64,000 bases of DNA. Source: Bacteroides sp. MSB163 (GTDB taxonomy: Bacteria; Bacteroidota; Bacteroidia; Bacteroidales; Bacteroidaceae). Under the pieces are notes generated by a model that was not told the DNA's origin, did no database searches, and saw nothing but the letters and a program-made list of their open reading frames with translations. Position numbers and translations under genes: made by a program. This document shows positions 51,999 to 62,825 of the stretch, one piece after another. The stretch is taken from contig NZ_CP143867.1 of assembly GCF_036416795.1 (NCBI RefSeq), positions 3,216,001 through 3,280,000 on the forward strand, read 5' to 3'. Positions within the stretch are counted from its first letter, which is position 1. Every line of letters starts with the position of its first letter.

Positions 51999-54900
51999 AT
52001 GAAAAATGTAACAAAAAAAATCCAAAAGATCCCTTATCTGCTGGTTTTGTTGCTATTAAGTTGCTTGCCAACTTTAGCGCAAAATGGGGTAACGGTAAAA
52101 GGAACAGTTCTTGATGGCACTGGAGAAACTGTAATTGGTGCTTCCATCGTTGTGAAAGGCAACACTTCAATAGGTACGATATCAGATATAGATGGAAATT
52201 TTACGTTGGCTGTTCCTAGTGATAATGTAACTCTTGTTGTTTCATTTATCGGTATGAAATCACAAGAAGTGAAAGCAACGGTTCAAAAACCGATTAAAGT
52301 GATTTTGGAAGATGATAGCCAACAACTGGAAGAAGTAGTAGTGGTAGGTTTTGGTCAGCAAAAGAAAGCCTCAGTTGTAGGTGCCATTGCACAGACCAAT
52401 TCCAAAACCTTGGAACGTACGGGTGGTGTGACAAGTTTGGGACAGGCTCTGACTGGTAATCTTCCTGGTGTAGTAACCATGACTGATACAGGTAAACCGG
52501 GTGATGAAGATCCGAAGATCACTATTCGTGGTGTGACATCATGGAACTCAAGTGATCCGCTTGTGTTGGTGGATGGTGTAGAACGTCCTATGGCTTCAGT
52601 GGATATTAATTCAGTGGCATCCATTTCTGTATTGAAAGACGCATCGGCAACAGCTGTATTTGGTGTGCGTGGTGCCAATGGTGTAATTTTGATTACTACT
52701 AAACGTGGTGAAGAAGGTAAGGCAGTGATTAATGTCAATGCCAGCACGACGCTGAAAACTTACTCTAAATTGCCTGACATGATGGATGCGTATGATGCGC
52801 TTTCACTCCGTAATCAAGTTATAGAAAATGAACTGGCTTATCACCCGAATTCATGGAGTTATTATCTGACTCAGGACCGTTTGCATAAGTATCGTCATCC
52901 GGCGAATCAGGCTGAGGCAGAACGTTATCCTAATATGAATTGGGTAGATTATCTGTTGAAAGATGTCGCTACGTCTTATAATGCCAACGTGAACATTAGT
53001 GGTGGAACGAAGTTTGTGAAGTATTTTGCTTCCGCCGACTTTGCACATGAGGGAGATATATATAAGAAAGTAACCAACGTGAAAGGTTACGATCCGGGTT
53101 TCAGCTATGATCGTATAAATGTACGCAGTAACCTTGACTTCAATCTTACCAAGACTACCAAATTGCATCTTAATCTGTCTGGTTCTCATGCGGTAAAGAA
53201 AGCCACGCAGGGGCAGTATGAAAATTTGGTGTGGAGTGCTTTCTATGGTATTGCACCCGACTCTTTTATGCCTGTATATAGCGATGGTACTTTCGGATAT
53301 TACCAACCTAACCCAACTCAGGCTGCTACTAATAGTTATGAAGACCTTAGTGTTAACGGTATCGGCTATACCACCGATGACCGTTTGAATACTGACTTTA
53401 CCCTCGAACAGGATCTTGGTTTCCTGCTTAAGGGATTGAACGTGCAGGCTAAATTGGCTTTTGATAATGCTTTCCGTGAAACAGGCCGTGGTGTGGATGA
53501 TACAACTGACTGGGAAGATGAAGCTCACAAATGGATTGATCCTGAGACTGGTAAAGAATACACCGATATCAGTACAGATGCATTATATAAGTTTGACTTC
53601 AAGAATAACAATGCTTGGAAAACGGGTGCGGGTTCTGTTAATAATGGTGAAACATACCGTCGTATGGACTATTCCGTACAGTTGAACTATTCCAACAAAT
53701 TTGGTGATCATACAGTGGGTGCTATGGGTAACTTCACTCGCGAACAATATGCAAAAGGTAGCGAACAACCTTTTCGTCGTGAAAACTGGGTATTCCGTGC
53801 GACTTACGATTATGCCAGTCGCTATATGGTGGAGTATAATGGTGCTTATAACGGTTCTGACCTTTATTCTTCGGAAAATCGTTTCGCTTTCTTCAATTCC
53901 GGTGCTGTCGGATGGATGGTTTCGGAAGAACCTTTGGTGAAGAAGCTTAACCTGAAGTGGTTGGATATGTTGAAACTCCGTGCATCTTATGGTCAGATTG
54001 GTCAAGATGGCTTACGGGTAGGGAATAAAGATTATCGTTTTGGTTATATGGATGTTTGGAGCAATGGTGGCAATTATCGTCAGTCGTTGACCGGGGTAGA
54101 TCCTGCCAAAAGTCCTTACAAGTGGTGGCAACAGACACAGATGGGTAATCCGGAACTTCAATGGGAGGTGGCCACTAAACTTGATATTGCAGCAGATTTT
54201 GCATTTTTCGGAGGGGTTATTTCCGGTTCGTTCGACTACTTCAAGGAAAAGCGTACCGACATTTTGATTCCGGGTACTCAGCGTGCTATTCCTTCATACT
54301 TCGGTACGGAAGCTCCTATTGCCAATTTGGGCAAAGTGGATAGCAAAGGTTACGAATTGGAAATCCGTTGGAATAAGCAACTGACGCGTAGTTGGCGTCT
54401 TTGGGGAAATGCTTCTCTTACTCATGCCGTAAGTGAAATCAAGGAAGCGGATGACCCCAGCCTTATGCCGGAGTATCAGAAAAAGGCCAACAAAGGCATT
54501 AATCAGAATTATTCGTATGTAGATCATGGCTACTACAACAGTTGGGATGAACTTTATGGTAGTACCGCACATGATGAATATGATGAGAACCGTAAACCGG
54601 GTAACTATATAATTCTTGACTATGATGCCGATGGTATGATTACTCAGGATGATAATATTCCTTATGGCTATACGGGTATTCCACAGAATACAATGAACCT
54701 TCAGATAGGTTTCGATTATAAAGGTTGGAGCTGTTTCGTTCAGTTTTATGGAGTAAACAATGTGAGCCGTTCTGTTGGCTTGACCAGCTTGGGTGGTACG
54801 CGAAATACGGCTTTCTTCGAAGGCAGCTATTGGAGTCCGGACAATCAGAATGCTGATGTACCTCTGCCTCGCTGGCTGAATCAGGCAAGCAAATATACAG

Positions 54901-55142
54901 ATGCTACCCGCTTCCTTTTTGACGGTTCATACACTCGTTTGAAGTATGCTGAACTTTCATATACTTTCTCTAAGGAGAAATGGTTGAAGGCTTCGGGATT
55001 GAGTAGCTTGAAGGTGTTTGTCAACGGTAATAACCTTTTCCTCTGGACCGATATGCCTGATGACCGTGAATCGAATACCGGTGGATGGAGCGCATATCCT
55101 ACCCAGCGTCGTTTCAATTTAGGTTTTAAAATAACACTTTAA
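51999..55142 (+). CDS. xusA: SusC-like TonB-dependent xylan transporter, XusA type
   Basis: Outer-membrane importer of 1047 residues. Signal peptide (1-27, ending LAQ), carboxypeptidase-regulatory-like domain (about 33-105), TonB box EEVVVVGFG (111-119), plug (AVFGVRGANGVILITTKRG), and barrel ending FNLGFKITL. No STN domain, unlike the two SusC proteins of the N-glycan loci, so control is not by sigma/anti-sigma; hybrid two-component control is usual for this class but no such regulator is in the window. I start at ATG 51999; ATG 51993 is two codons upstream. It heads the tandem SusC-SusD-SusC-SusD-XusE-GH10 order known from xylan loci of Prevotella and Bacteroides. Confidence 0.94.
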   Translation: MKNVTKKIQKIPYLLVLLLLSCLPTLAQNGVTVKGTVLDGTGETVIGASIVVKGNTSIGTISDIDGNFTLAVPSDNVTLVVSFIGMKSQEVKATVQKPIKVILEDDSQQLEEVVVVGFGQQKKASVVGAIAQTNSKTLERTGGVTSLGQALTGNLPGVVTMTDTGKPGDEDPKITIRGVTSWNSSDPLVLVDGVERPMASVDINSVASISVLKDASATAVFGVRGANGVILITTKRGEEGKAVINVNASTTLKTYSKLPDMMDAYDALSLRNQVIENELAYHPNSWSYYLTQDRLHKYRHPANQAEAERYPNMNWVDYLLKDVATSYNANVNISGGTKFVKYFASADFAHEGDIYKKVTNVKGYDPGFSYDRINVRSNLDFNLTKTTKLHLNLSGSHAVKKATQGQYENLVWSAFYGIAPDSFMPVYSDGTFGYYQPNPTQAATNSYEDLSVNGIGYTTDDRLNTDFTLEQDLGFLLKGLNVQAKLAFDNAFRETGRGVDDTTDWEDEAHKWIDPETGKEYTDISTDALYKFDFKNNNAWKTGAGSVNNGETYRRMDYSVQLNYSNKFGDHTVGAMGNFTREQYAKGSEQPFRRENWVFRATYDYASRYMVEYNGAYNGSDLYSSENRFAFFNSGAVGWMVSEEPLVKKLNLKWLDMLKLRASYGQIGQDGLRVGNKDYRFGYMDVWSNGGNYRQSLTGVDPAKSPYKWWQQTQMGNPELQWEVATKLDIAADFAFFGGVISGSFDYFKEKRTDILIPGTQRAIPSYFGTEAPIANLGKVDSKGYELEIRWNKQLTRSWRLWGNASLTHAVSEIKEADDPSLMPEYQKKANKGINQNYSYVDHGYYNSWDELYGSTAHDEYDENRKPGNYIILDYDADGMITQDDNIPYGYTGIPQNTMNLQIGFDYKGWSCFVQFYGVNNVSRSVGLTSLGGTRNTAFFEGSYWSPDNQNADVPLPRWLNQASKYTDATRFLFDGSYTRLKYAELSYTFSKEKWLKASGLSSLKVFVNGNNLFLWTDMPDDRESNTGGWSAYPTQRRFNLGFKITL

Positions 55143-55154
55143 TATAAACGGAAG

Positions 55155-57017
55155 ATGAAAAATAAGATTTTTTACATACTTTTCGCATTGCTCTCCGTCA
55201 GTTTCGCTTTTACTTCGTGTACCGACTATTTGGAAAGAGATTCTGACTCTGTTCTTTCAGAAGAAGATGCGTTTAAGAACTTTAATAATTTTCAAGGATT
55301 TATTGAAGTAATGTATAATGTCATTCCCGATTTAGCAAAGCATTATTGGGTTAGCTCTTTTAACTGGGGTGACGATGAAGTGATTACTACTGGTAATGGT
55401 GAGTACTTGATGGGATATGCCATTGATGGTGGAAACTATCGTACTTATATTGGTAAGGGAGATTGTTTCTTAGATAGAAGTTGGTCGCTGGACGGTGACC
55501 GTTTTGCCAAGTCCCTTTGGGGAGGGGGCTGGTATGCTATCCGTCAGGCCAATCTTGGTCTTGAGGCTCTGCAGAATGGTATGTTGAAGGATGCTACACA
55601 AGAAGAACGTGATTTTCTTGAAGGTCAACTTTATTTCTTCCGTGCTTGGTTCTACTTTCAGCTGACGACTTACTGGGGTGGTCTGCCATATCTGGAAAGA
55701 CCTCTTTCTCCAGTCGAACAGTTCAATATGCCGCGCGAAAGCTATCAGGAAAATGCCGAGAAGATGGCAAAAGACTTCCAGCGTGCTGCTGACCTGCTTC
55801 CAGTCGACTGGGATGATACTGCTGCCGGTAACCGTACGAAAGGCAATAATGCTTTCCGTCCCAACAAAATCTGGGCACTCTCTTATTTAGGTAAGTGTCT
55901 GCTTTATGCCGGTAGTCCTTTGATGAAGAACGGAGGGGAAAACAGTGACCGTTCTTACGATGCGGAATATTGTAAACGTGCTGCCGAAGTTCTGGGTAAG
56001 GTACTTGCAATGGTAGAGGGTGGCCAGACCCAATATGCTTTGGTAGATTTCGAACATTACAGCAACCTGTTCTATACCAAAGAGCAGAACTGGCTGATGC
56101 CCGGTGGTACCGAAGCCATCATGCGTAGCCCTACTTTCGGTGCTGATTCCTACTGGCGTCAGATGAACTCCTATCAACTTTCATATATTTGTGACGGTGA
56201 TGGTATCATTCTTTGCCCTGCAGCTAATTACGTGAATTATTTTGGTATGGCGAACGGTATGCCTCTTGATGATCCCAACTCCAACTTTAGCAAGTCACAG
56301 CCGTGGAAAGACCGCGACCCTCGTTTTTATAATAACTTTATTTACGATGGTGTCAAGCAGATCAAAAATGCAGCGGACTATAAAGAGTATGAGTATGCCA
56401 ATCTTTACGAAGGTGGAAACTGTTGTAACGATCCTCAGAAAACCAGTCGTACAGGCTATTTCAACTATAAATTTATTCCATTGGGTGCCAATAAGGGTGA
56501 TCAGGACTATGGTTATGGGAAAGCTACTCATTTCCATTTGGCATGGTTACGTTTGGCGGAAGTATATTTATTGTATGCCGAAGCTGCCGCGCAAGGCTAC
56601 GGTTCTGCCAACGGCAAATCTACCTCTTTTTCAAAGAGTGCTGTAGAAGCGGTGAATGTGATCCGTGAACGTGCAGGTGTGGGGGATGTTGCTGACGGCT
56701 ACACAACCGACTTGGAGAAATTCATGGGTGAAGTTCGTCGTGAACGTGCCGTGGAACTGGCTTATGAAGGACATCGTTTCAATGACCTGCGCCGTTGGAA
56801 GTTGCTGACTGAATATCCTTACAATATCAAAACCAAGCAACTGTTTGATCGTGCAGAGGCATTTGACCCTAAGGCTGAGCCTAAAGAACGTAAAGTTATA
56901 AACTTCCGTGAAGAGGTGGTGACGGAACGTAAATTGACAAGTAAGCACTATTGGTTGCCGTTCAAGACAAGCGATGTGACGATGTATCCGGAATTCTATC
57001 AAAATCCCGGTTGGTAA
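55155..57017 (+). CDS. xusB: SusD-like xylan-binding lipoprotein, XusB type
   Basis: 620-residue surface lipoprotein (lipobox FTSC, Cys22, then TDYLERDSD). SusD features include the EEDAFKNFNNFQGF N-terminal helix, FFRAWFYFQLTTYWGGLPYL, LRLAEVYLLYAEAAAQGYG and the C-terminal VRRERAVELAYEGHRFNDLRR followed by YPEFYQNPGW, the common RagB/SusD ending. It is 13 bp after xusA and forms a lid for that transporter. Binding of xylan fragments is inferred from the cluster. Confidence 0.93.
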   Translation: MKNKIFYILFALLSVSFAFTSCTDYLERDSDSVLSEEDAFKNFNNFQGFIEVMYNVIPDLAKHYWVSSFNWGDDEVITTGNGEYLMGYAIDGGNYRTYIGKGDCFLDRSWSLDGDRFAKSLWGGGWYAIRQANLGLEALQNGMLKDATQEERDFLEGQLYFFRAWFYFQLTTYWGGLPYLERPLSPVEQFNMPRESYQENAEKMAKDFQRAADLLPVDWDDTAAGNRTKGNNAFRPNKIWALSYLGKCLLYAGSPLMKNGGENSDRSYDAEYCKRAAEVLGKVLAMVEGGQTQYALVDFEHYSNLFYTKEQNWLMPGGTEAIMRSPTFGADSYWRQMNSYQLSYICDGDGIILCPAANYVNYFGMANGMPLDDPNSNFSKSQPWKDRDPRFYNNFIYDGVKQIKNAADYKEYEYANLYEGGNCCNDPQKTSRTGYFNYKFIPLGANKGDQDYGYGKATHFHLAWLRLAEVYLLYAEAAAQGYGSANGKSTSFSKSAVEAVNVIRERAGVGDVADGYTTDLEKFMGEVRRERAVELAYEGHRFNDLRRWKLLTEYPYNIKTKQLFDRAEAFDPKAEPKERKVINFREEVVTERKLTSKHYWLPFKTSDVTMYPEFYQNPGW

Positions 57018-57046
57018 TGGTTTTATTAACATAAAGACTATAAAAA

Positions 57047-59875
57047 ATGAAACATATATATAAAGGACTTGTATTCTGTGCGGCGTTGGCCTTTGCTTAC
57101 ACACGCGTTGCCGCTCAAGAGACGCTGGCTGACTTGGTGGAAGCAATCCAAGCCGATACGCTTCAGAAGGTGCAAGTGGCATTTCGTTCCATAGACCGTA
57201 ATGACCTGTTGGGTGGAGTATCGGTCATTGATATGAAAGAAATGTCAGAAAAGACATATACAACTTATAGTTTGAGTCTGGTTGACAATGTAGTTGGCGG
57301 TTTTAACGGTAATATCTGGGGAAACAACGAATATCTTGTCATAGTAGATGGCATGGTGCGTGATGCGAATAACGTGCTTCCCCACGAGATAGACCAGATT
57401 ACCCTTTTGAAAGGAGCTTCTGCTGTAGTGCTCTATGGTCCGCGTGCGGCTAAAGGTGTCATTTCCATCACCACCAAGCGTGGCGAAGTGGGTGACCTCA
57501 GAATAAATATTCACGCTAACAGCGGTTTTTATACTCCTAAGTCATACCCGAAATATTTGGGTTCGGCAGAGTATATGACCCTTTATAATGAGGCACGTCT
57601 CAATGATGGTCTTACTGCCAATTACTCGCAGGAGGATATTTACAATCATGCTTCGGGTTTGAATCCCTATCGTTATCCTGATTTCGACATGTATTCTTCC
57701 GAATATTTGAGGAAGGCATACAACCGTTCGGAAGCGATTGCCGAAATTTCGGGCGGTAGCGAGAAAGTGAAATATTATACTTCTACCGGTTACTATCGCG
57801 AATCTTCGCTTCTTAAAGTGGGTAATACGGAAGATAACTACATCAGCCGTTTCTTTGTTCGTGGAAATGTGGATATGAAGTTGCATAAACTTATCACCGC
57901 GCAAGCTGATGCTAATGTGACGTTTTATGATTCTTATTCGGCTAATGTAGACTGGTGGGGGCAAGCTGCTACGTTACGTCCTCATCTGGTGTCTCCGTTT
58001 ATTCCGTTGAGTTATATTGAGGATGTAGACCAAAATTCCCTGAGCACTGTGCTTAACAGTAATTATATTCAAGATGGCAAGTACTTCTTTGGTGGTACGC
58101 AGCAGAATCCCACTAATCCGGTGGCTGATGCATACGCGGCCGGCGACAATAAGTTTGTGAGCCGCCAGTTCCAGTTCAATACGCGTTTTGATGTCAATCT
58201 TTCTCCCTTGCTTAAAGGACTTTATTTCCGTGCCAAATATGGTATTGACTATGCTTCTACCTATGATCAGGGATATAGTAGCACTTATGCTACTTTCGCA
58301 CCGGTATGGAGTACCTATAACGGGCATGATGTCATTTCAAGTATCACGCAATATGGCAAGGATGAAAAAAGTGGTGTTGAGAATATCAACAATTCGGCCT
58401 ACCGTTATACCTACAACGTTTCCGGTCAGTTCGATTACCAGAACACTTTCAACGAAGACCACAATGTGTTCGCCATGGTGCTGGCCAATGCATGGCAGAC
58501 CCAACGTAGCGGACATTATCACCGTACTACCAATGCCAATTTAGGTTTTCAGGCATCCTACAACTATCAGCATAAATATTATGCGGATTTCAGTGCTGCA
58601 ATGCCTTATTCCACAAAGTTGCCCGAAGGTAACCGTGCGGCGTTTTCTCCTACAGTCACTTTGGGATGGAATCTTGCAAAAGAAGATTTCATGGAAAATT
58701 CAATATTTGACAACTTGATGCTTACTGCTTCGGCAGGTATCATCAATCAGGATCTTGATATTACTACCAGTGACAATGAAGACGGTTACTTCCTTTACAA
58801 ACCGGTGGTACAGCCCGGTGGTTGGTATAGTTGGGGTGACAATGACGGTCTGGCTGCTACTGAGTTCCAGCGTGGAGACGGCTCTGCCATGACTTTCGTG
58901 AAGCGTAAAGAGTTCACGGCAGGGTTGCGTGGTTCTATGTGGAACAGGCAACTTACATTCGACTTCAATTTCTTCACCAGTAAGATGGATGGCGGTTTGG
59001 CTCGTACCAGCTCATTGTATCCGATTTATTTCACACAAGTGGGCTATCCGTCATCATCCATTATTCCTTATGTAAACTTCAATGAGGATAAGCGGACAGG
59101 TTTCGATTTCAGTGTTTATGCCAACAAGAAAGTGGGTGAAATGGACTTGACGCTTGGCGTGAGCGGAATGTGGTATAAGAGCACGGCTGAAAAGCGTGAT
59201 GAGAACGTTGAGTTTGAATATTTGTCAGCTGTAGGTCGTCCATTGAACGGACACTGGGGATTACAGAGCGAAGGATTCTTCAATGACCAGGCTGAGATTG
59301 AGGCTGCTCCCAAACAAACTTTCGGTGACGTGAAGCCCGGTGATATCCGTTATAAAGATCAGAACAACGATGGTAAGATTGATGACAACGACCGTGTATT
59401 CCTGGGACGTTGGGACTCTCCCTTTATGAGTGGTATTAACTTGACTGCCAAATGGCGTGACTTTACTCTGTATGTGATGGGCAATCTTTACATAGGTGGC
59501 TATGGCATGAAGGACAATTCATATTATTGGGTGAAGGGTGACGGTAAATATTCTGAAGTGGTACGTAATCGATGGACTCCTGAGACGGCAGCTACAGCTA
59601 CTTATCCTCGTCTGACCACTACCGGTGGTGACAACAACTTCCGTACCTCGGACTTCTGGATGTACAAGAACGACCGATTCAATCTGACTCAGGTTCAGCT
59701 TACCTATAATATGCCCAAAGAGGTGTTGAGAGGATCTTTTGTCAAAGGTTTGAGTTTCTTTGTCAACGCCAACAATTTGCTTACCATTGCCAAGGAACGT
59801 AAGGCTTTGGAATTGAATGTGGGTAGCGCACCTCAGACACGTTTCTACCAGCTTGGTCTCAAAGGTACATTCTAA
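57047..59875 (+). CDS. xusC: short SusC-like transporter, XusC type
   Basis: 942 residues. A signal peptide (1-23, ending RVAAQ) leads quickly into the plug (VVGGFNGNIWGNNEYLVIVDG, VVLYGPRAAKGVISITTKRG); the carboxypeptidase-regulatory domain and clear TonB box of XusA are absent. The barrel ends in YQLGLKGTF. A possible TonB-contact segment is the region around residues 28-45. This second, shorter transporter pairs with the SusD at 59920. Whether it takes different xylan fragments or works with XusA is unknown. Confidence 0.92.
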   Translation: MKHIYKGLVFCAALAFAYTRVAAQETLADLVEAIQADTLQKVQVAFRSIDRNDLLGGVSVIDMKEMSEKTYTTYSLSLVDNVVGGFNGNIWGNNEYLVIVDGMVRDANNVLPHEIDQITLLKGASAVVLYGPRAAKGVISITTKRGEVGDLRINIHANSGFYTPKSYPKYLGSAEYMTLYNEARLNDGLTANYSQEDIYNHASGLNPYRYPDFDMYSSEYLRKAYNRSEAIAEISGGSEKVKYYTSTGYYRESSLLKVGNTEDNYISRFFVRGNVDMKLHKLITAQADANVTFYDSYSANVDWWGQAATLRPHLVSPFIPLSYIEDVDQNSLSTVLNSNYIQDGKYFFGGTQQNPTNPVADAYAAGDNKFVSRQFQFNTRFDVNLSPLLKGLYFRAKYGIDYASTYDQGYSSTYATFAPVWSTYNGHDVISSITQYGKDEKSGVENINNSAYRYTYNVSGQFDYQNTFNEDHNVFAMVLANAWQTQRSGHYHRTTNANLGFQASYNYQHKYYADFSAAMPYSTKLPEGNRAAFSPTVTLGWNLAKEDFMENSIFDNLMLTASAGIINQDLDITTSDNEDGYFLYKPVVQPGGWYSWGDNDGLAATEFQRGDGSAMTFVKRKEFTAGLRGSMWNRQLTFDFNFFTSKMDGGLARTSSLYPIYFTQVGYPSSSIIPYVNFNEDKRTGFDFSVYANKKVGEMDLTLGVSGMWYKSTAEKRDENVEFEYLSAVGRPLNGHWGLQSEGFFNDQAEIEAAPKQTFGDVKPGDIRYKDQNNDGKIDDNDRVFLGRWDSPFMSGINLTAKWRDFTLYVMGNLYIGGYGMKDNSYYWVKGDGKYSEVVRNRWTPETAATATYPRLTTTGGDNNFRTSDFWMYKNDRFNLTQVQLTYNMPKEVLRGSFVKGLSFFVNANNLLTIAKERKALELNVGSAPQTRFYQLGLKGTF

Positions 59876-59919
59876 GAAAATGATAAATTTAATAATGAAG
59901 ATTGAAAAACTAAGAAGTT

Positions 59920-61725
59920 ATGAAACTAAAAAATATCATCTTATCAACGGCATTTCTGATAGCATTCTCCGCTTGCGACGACTTGTTTGAGCCGGCGGTG
60001 GAAAACTTCAAGCAACCGTCTGATTTGGAAAACATGCCTTCGTGGGCTGTTGGTTTGTTAGGGCATGCCTACATTGGCAATCCGTTGGGTGAGAATGCCA
60101 ACAACTGGTCTTTCACGGAAGTGGCTACTGATGATGCTGTATCCAATGATGTGAATAACGGCTACCGGAAGATGGCTGCCGGTGCCTGGCGTTCGGACAA
60201 CACTCCCGGAGATTTGAATAGATGGCAGAATTTGCGTGCTTCCTGGCAATATCTCAACCAATTTCTTGAAATATCTGAAAACGTGGAATGGGCCAGAGAT
60301 CCTAAAGCTTCCGAACTGTTTAAGATGCGTTTCCAAGGAGATGCATACGGAATGCGTGCTCTCTATATGTATCATTTGTTGCTGAGTTGTTCGGGCTGGG
60401 CGGATAATGGACAGTTATTGGGAATTCCTATTCTGACAGAATCGGAAACTGTTGATTCGGATTTCAACAAACCCCGTAACACTTTCAAGGAGTGTATCGA
60501 ACTGTTGAATAAAGATGTGGAGAGAGCTGTGGAAATGCTTCCCGAAGAATATGGTGATTTGGACGAGAAGACAGGGGTAGTACCTGGTAAATATGCACAA
60601 ATGGACATAGATATTGCTTTGTTCAACCGTGTATTTGGTGATCATGCTAAAAATCGTATGAGTGCTCGTGTGGCTCGTGCCATTCGTGCTCAGGCAGCTC
60701 TTCTTGCAGCCAGTCCTGCCTATAGCGAAGGTTCGGAAGTAACTTGGGAAGAGGCTGCCAATGATATGGCCGAAGTGCTTGCTGATTTAGGTAGTAATCC
60801 GATTGCAGGTATCGATCCTACAGGTAATAAGTGGTATGAAGACCATAGCGGTATTCAGAATCTAAAAGCCGGTTACAACCGTCCCGAGATTTTGTGGCGT
60901 AGCAACAAGAACGAGAGTGCCGACCTTGAGAAGGCGCAGTATCCGCCTTCGCTCTTCGGCCAGGGCAGGGTCAATCCTTCTCAAAACCTAGTAGACGCTT
61001 TTCCGGCAGCGAACGGTTATCCCATCAGCGATCCGAAAGCCAGCTACGATCCTCAGAACCCGTATGCCAACCGCGACCCTCGTCTGGCTTTATACATTAT
61101 TTATAATGGTTGTAAGGCGGGGGTGTCAAACAGTGTCATTACTACTGCAGTTGATGGAAATAATAACGATGCCATGAATAAGTTTGACGGTGCTTCCACG
61201 CGTACCGGTTACTATTTGCGTAAATTTTTGGATATGAACGTGAATGCCGATCCAAATAACACAACAAATGGTTTCCATATTAAACCTTGGATTCGCTACA
61301 CAGAAATATTCTTAGGGTATGCTGAAGCGGCTAATGAAGCTTGGGGACCGCAAGGAAAAGGCACTCATGGTTATTCTGCTTATGATGTGATTAAAGCTAT
61401 CCGCCAACGTGCCGGTATTGGTGAAAATGGTGGTGATCCTTATCTGGAATCAGTGAAGAATGACAAAGATGCGATGCGTGAGCTTATTCGTAACGAACGT
61501 CGTTTGGAACTCTGTTTCGAAGGCTTCCGTTTTTGGGATTTACGCCGTTGGAAAGTGGATCTCAACAAGTTGAATGAAACCGTGAAAGGTATGAAAATTA
61601 CCGGAACGAAATACGAAGTGGTAGAAGTGGAGAAACGTGACTATAAGGATTATATGTACTACGGTCCTGTTCCTTATGGTGAAATATTGAAGTTTAATGC
61701 TCTCATCCAAAACAAAGGATGGTAA
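59920..61725 (+). CDS. xusD: SusD-like xylan-binding lipoprotein, XusD type
   Basis: 601-residue lipoprotein (lipobox AFSAC, Cys19, followed by DDLFEPA, acidic and consistent with surface export). SusD blocks: MRALYMYHLLLSCSG, GYYLRKFLD, WIRYTEIFLGYAEAANEAWG, and RNERRLELCFEGFRFWDLRRW near the C-terminus. It differs clearly from XusB, matching the two-receptor plan of the xylan cluster. 44 bp separate it from xusC. Binds xylan fragments by inference. Confidence 0.93.
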   Translation: MKLKNIILSTAFLIAFSACDDLFEPAVENFKQPSDLENMPSWAVGLLGHAYIGNPLGENANNWSFTEVATDDAVSNDVNNGYRKMAAGAWRSDNTPGDLNRWQNLRASWQYLNQFLEISENVEWARDPKASELFKMRFQGDAYGMRALYMYHLLLSCSGWADNGQLLGIPILTESETVDSDFNKPRNTFKECIELLNKDVERAVEMLPEEYGDLDEKTGVVPGKYAQMDIDIALFNRVFGDHAKNRMSARVARAIRAQAALLAASPAYSEGSEVTWEEAANDMAEVLADLGSNPIAGIDPTGNKWYEDHSGIQNLKAGYNRPEILWRSNKNESADLEKAQYPPSLFGQGRVNPSQNLVDAFPAANGYPISDPKASYDPQNPYANRDPRLALYIIYNGCKAGVSNSVITTAVDGNNNDAMNKFDGASTRTGYYLRKFLDMNVNADPNNTTNGFHIKPWIRYTEIFLGYAEAANEAWGPQGKGTHGYSAYDVIKAIRQRAGIGENGGDPYLESVKNDKDAMRELIRNERRLELCFEGFRFWDLRRWKVDLNKLNETVKGMKITGTKYEVVEVEKRDYKDYMYYGPVPYGEILKFNALIQNKGW

Positions 61726-61758
61726 GCGGTAGTAAACGAACTTATATAAACTGAATAA

Positions 61759-62793
61759 ATGAAAATAGCAATGAGAAAATCATTTTTGATATTGGCCGCT
61801 ATGGCGGGAGCCTTGTTCACTGCGTGCGAAAACGGCGACTGGGAATTTCCCGACTATAAATATTCCGCGGTTTACTTTGCTTATCAAAGTCCCATCCGTA
61901 CCATTACCATAGGTGAGGATGAATCTGTGGATAATTCATTAGACAATGAACACAAATGCCAGATTATGGCTACAGTGTCGGGTGTGTACGAGAATAAGAA
62001 AGATGTGGAAATAGGTATCCGGGTAGACAATACTTTGTGTGATGGTTTTATGTATGAAGGTACCAAAGACGACATTCTACCGTTACCGGCTTCTCACTAT
62101 ACGCTGAGCGATGATAAGATTGTCATAAAGAAAGGCCAGATATTGGGTGGCGTTACGGTGAATCTGACTGATGCTTATTTTAGTGACCCGAAATCTGCGG
62201 AGTTGAACTATGTAATTCCCGTGGTGATGACCGGTGTGCAGAATGCCGACACCGTTTTGCAGGGTAAAGCGCAGGTAACCGATCCGCATCGTCTGAATAA
62301 AGCGGATTGGGAGGTACAGCCTAAGGATTATACGCTTTATGCGGTGAGGTATGTAAGTAAGTACGATTCGCACTATCTGCGTCGCGGTGTCGATACCTAT
62401 AGCGGTGCCAAAACCGGTACGGAGGTGCGTCATGCTGCATATGTGGAGAAAGACGAAACTATCGGAGGCTTCAGTACGTTGGGCTTGAACAAGGTACAGT
62501 GGGCTCGTCCTACCAAAGATGCTGCCGGAGAGAATATCGAAGCCAATTTGGTACTTTCTTTCGATGAGAGTGGCAATTGTACGGTTACTTCTGTATCTGA
62601 TGGTGTAGTGGCCGGTGGTAATGGTAAGTTTGTTTCCAAAGGTGACAAGAACAGTTGGGGAGGCAAAGACCGTGATGTGCTCTATTTGGATTACACCATG
62701 GACTACGACGGCATTCATTGTGCCACCAAAGATACGCTGGTAGTACATTATCGTGGTGTGAAGGCCGAATGGTTTACTCCCGTGAAGAAATAA
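61759..62793 (+). CDS. xusE: DUF1735/DUF4361-type surface glycan-binding lipoprotein, XusE type
   Basis: 344-residue lipoprotein (lipobox LFTAC, Cys23, then ENGDWEFPDYKYSAVYFAYQ). The N-terminal half looks like a DUF1735 beta-sandwich: VDNTLCDG, ILPLPASHYTLSDDKIVIKKG, NYVIPVVMTGV. The C-terminal half resembles DUF4361 (VQWARPTKDAAGENIEANLV, DVLYLDYTMDYDGIHCATKD). Position between the second SusD and the GH10 gene is that of XusE/BACOVA_04391-like xylan-binding proteins. No catalytic site is evident. Confidence 0.85.
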   Translation: MKIAMRKSFLILAAMAGALFTACENGDWEFPDYKYSAVYFAYQSPIRTITIGEDESVDNSLDNEHKCQIMATVSGVYENKKDVEIGIRVDNTLCDGFMYEGTKDDILPLPASHYTLSDDKIVIKKGQILGGVTVNLTDAYFSDPKSAELNYVIPVVMTGVQNADTVLQGKAQVTDPHRLNKADWEVQPKDYTLYAVRYVSKYDSHYLRRGVDTYSGAKTGTEVRHAAYVEKDETIGGFSTLGLNKVQWARPTKDAAGENIEANLVLSFDESGNCTVTSVSDGVVAGGNGKFVSKGDKNSWGGKDRDVLYLDYTMDYDGIHCATKDTLVVHYRGVKAEWFTPVKK

Positions 62794-62825
62794 CGTTAGG
62801 GTTTCTTATTTTAAAAAGTATTAAT

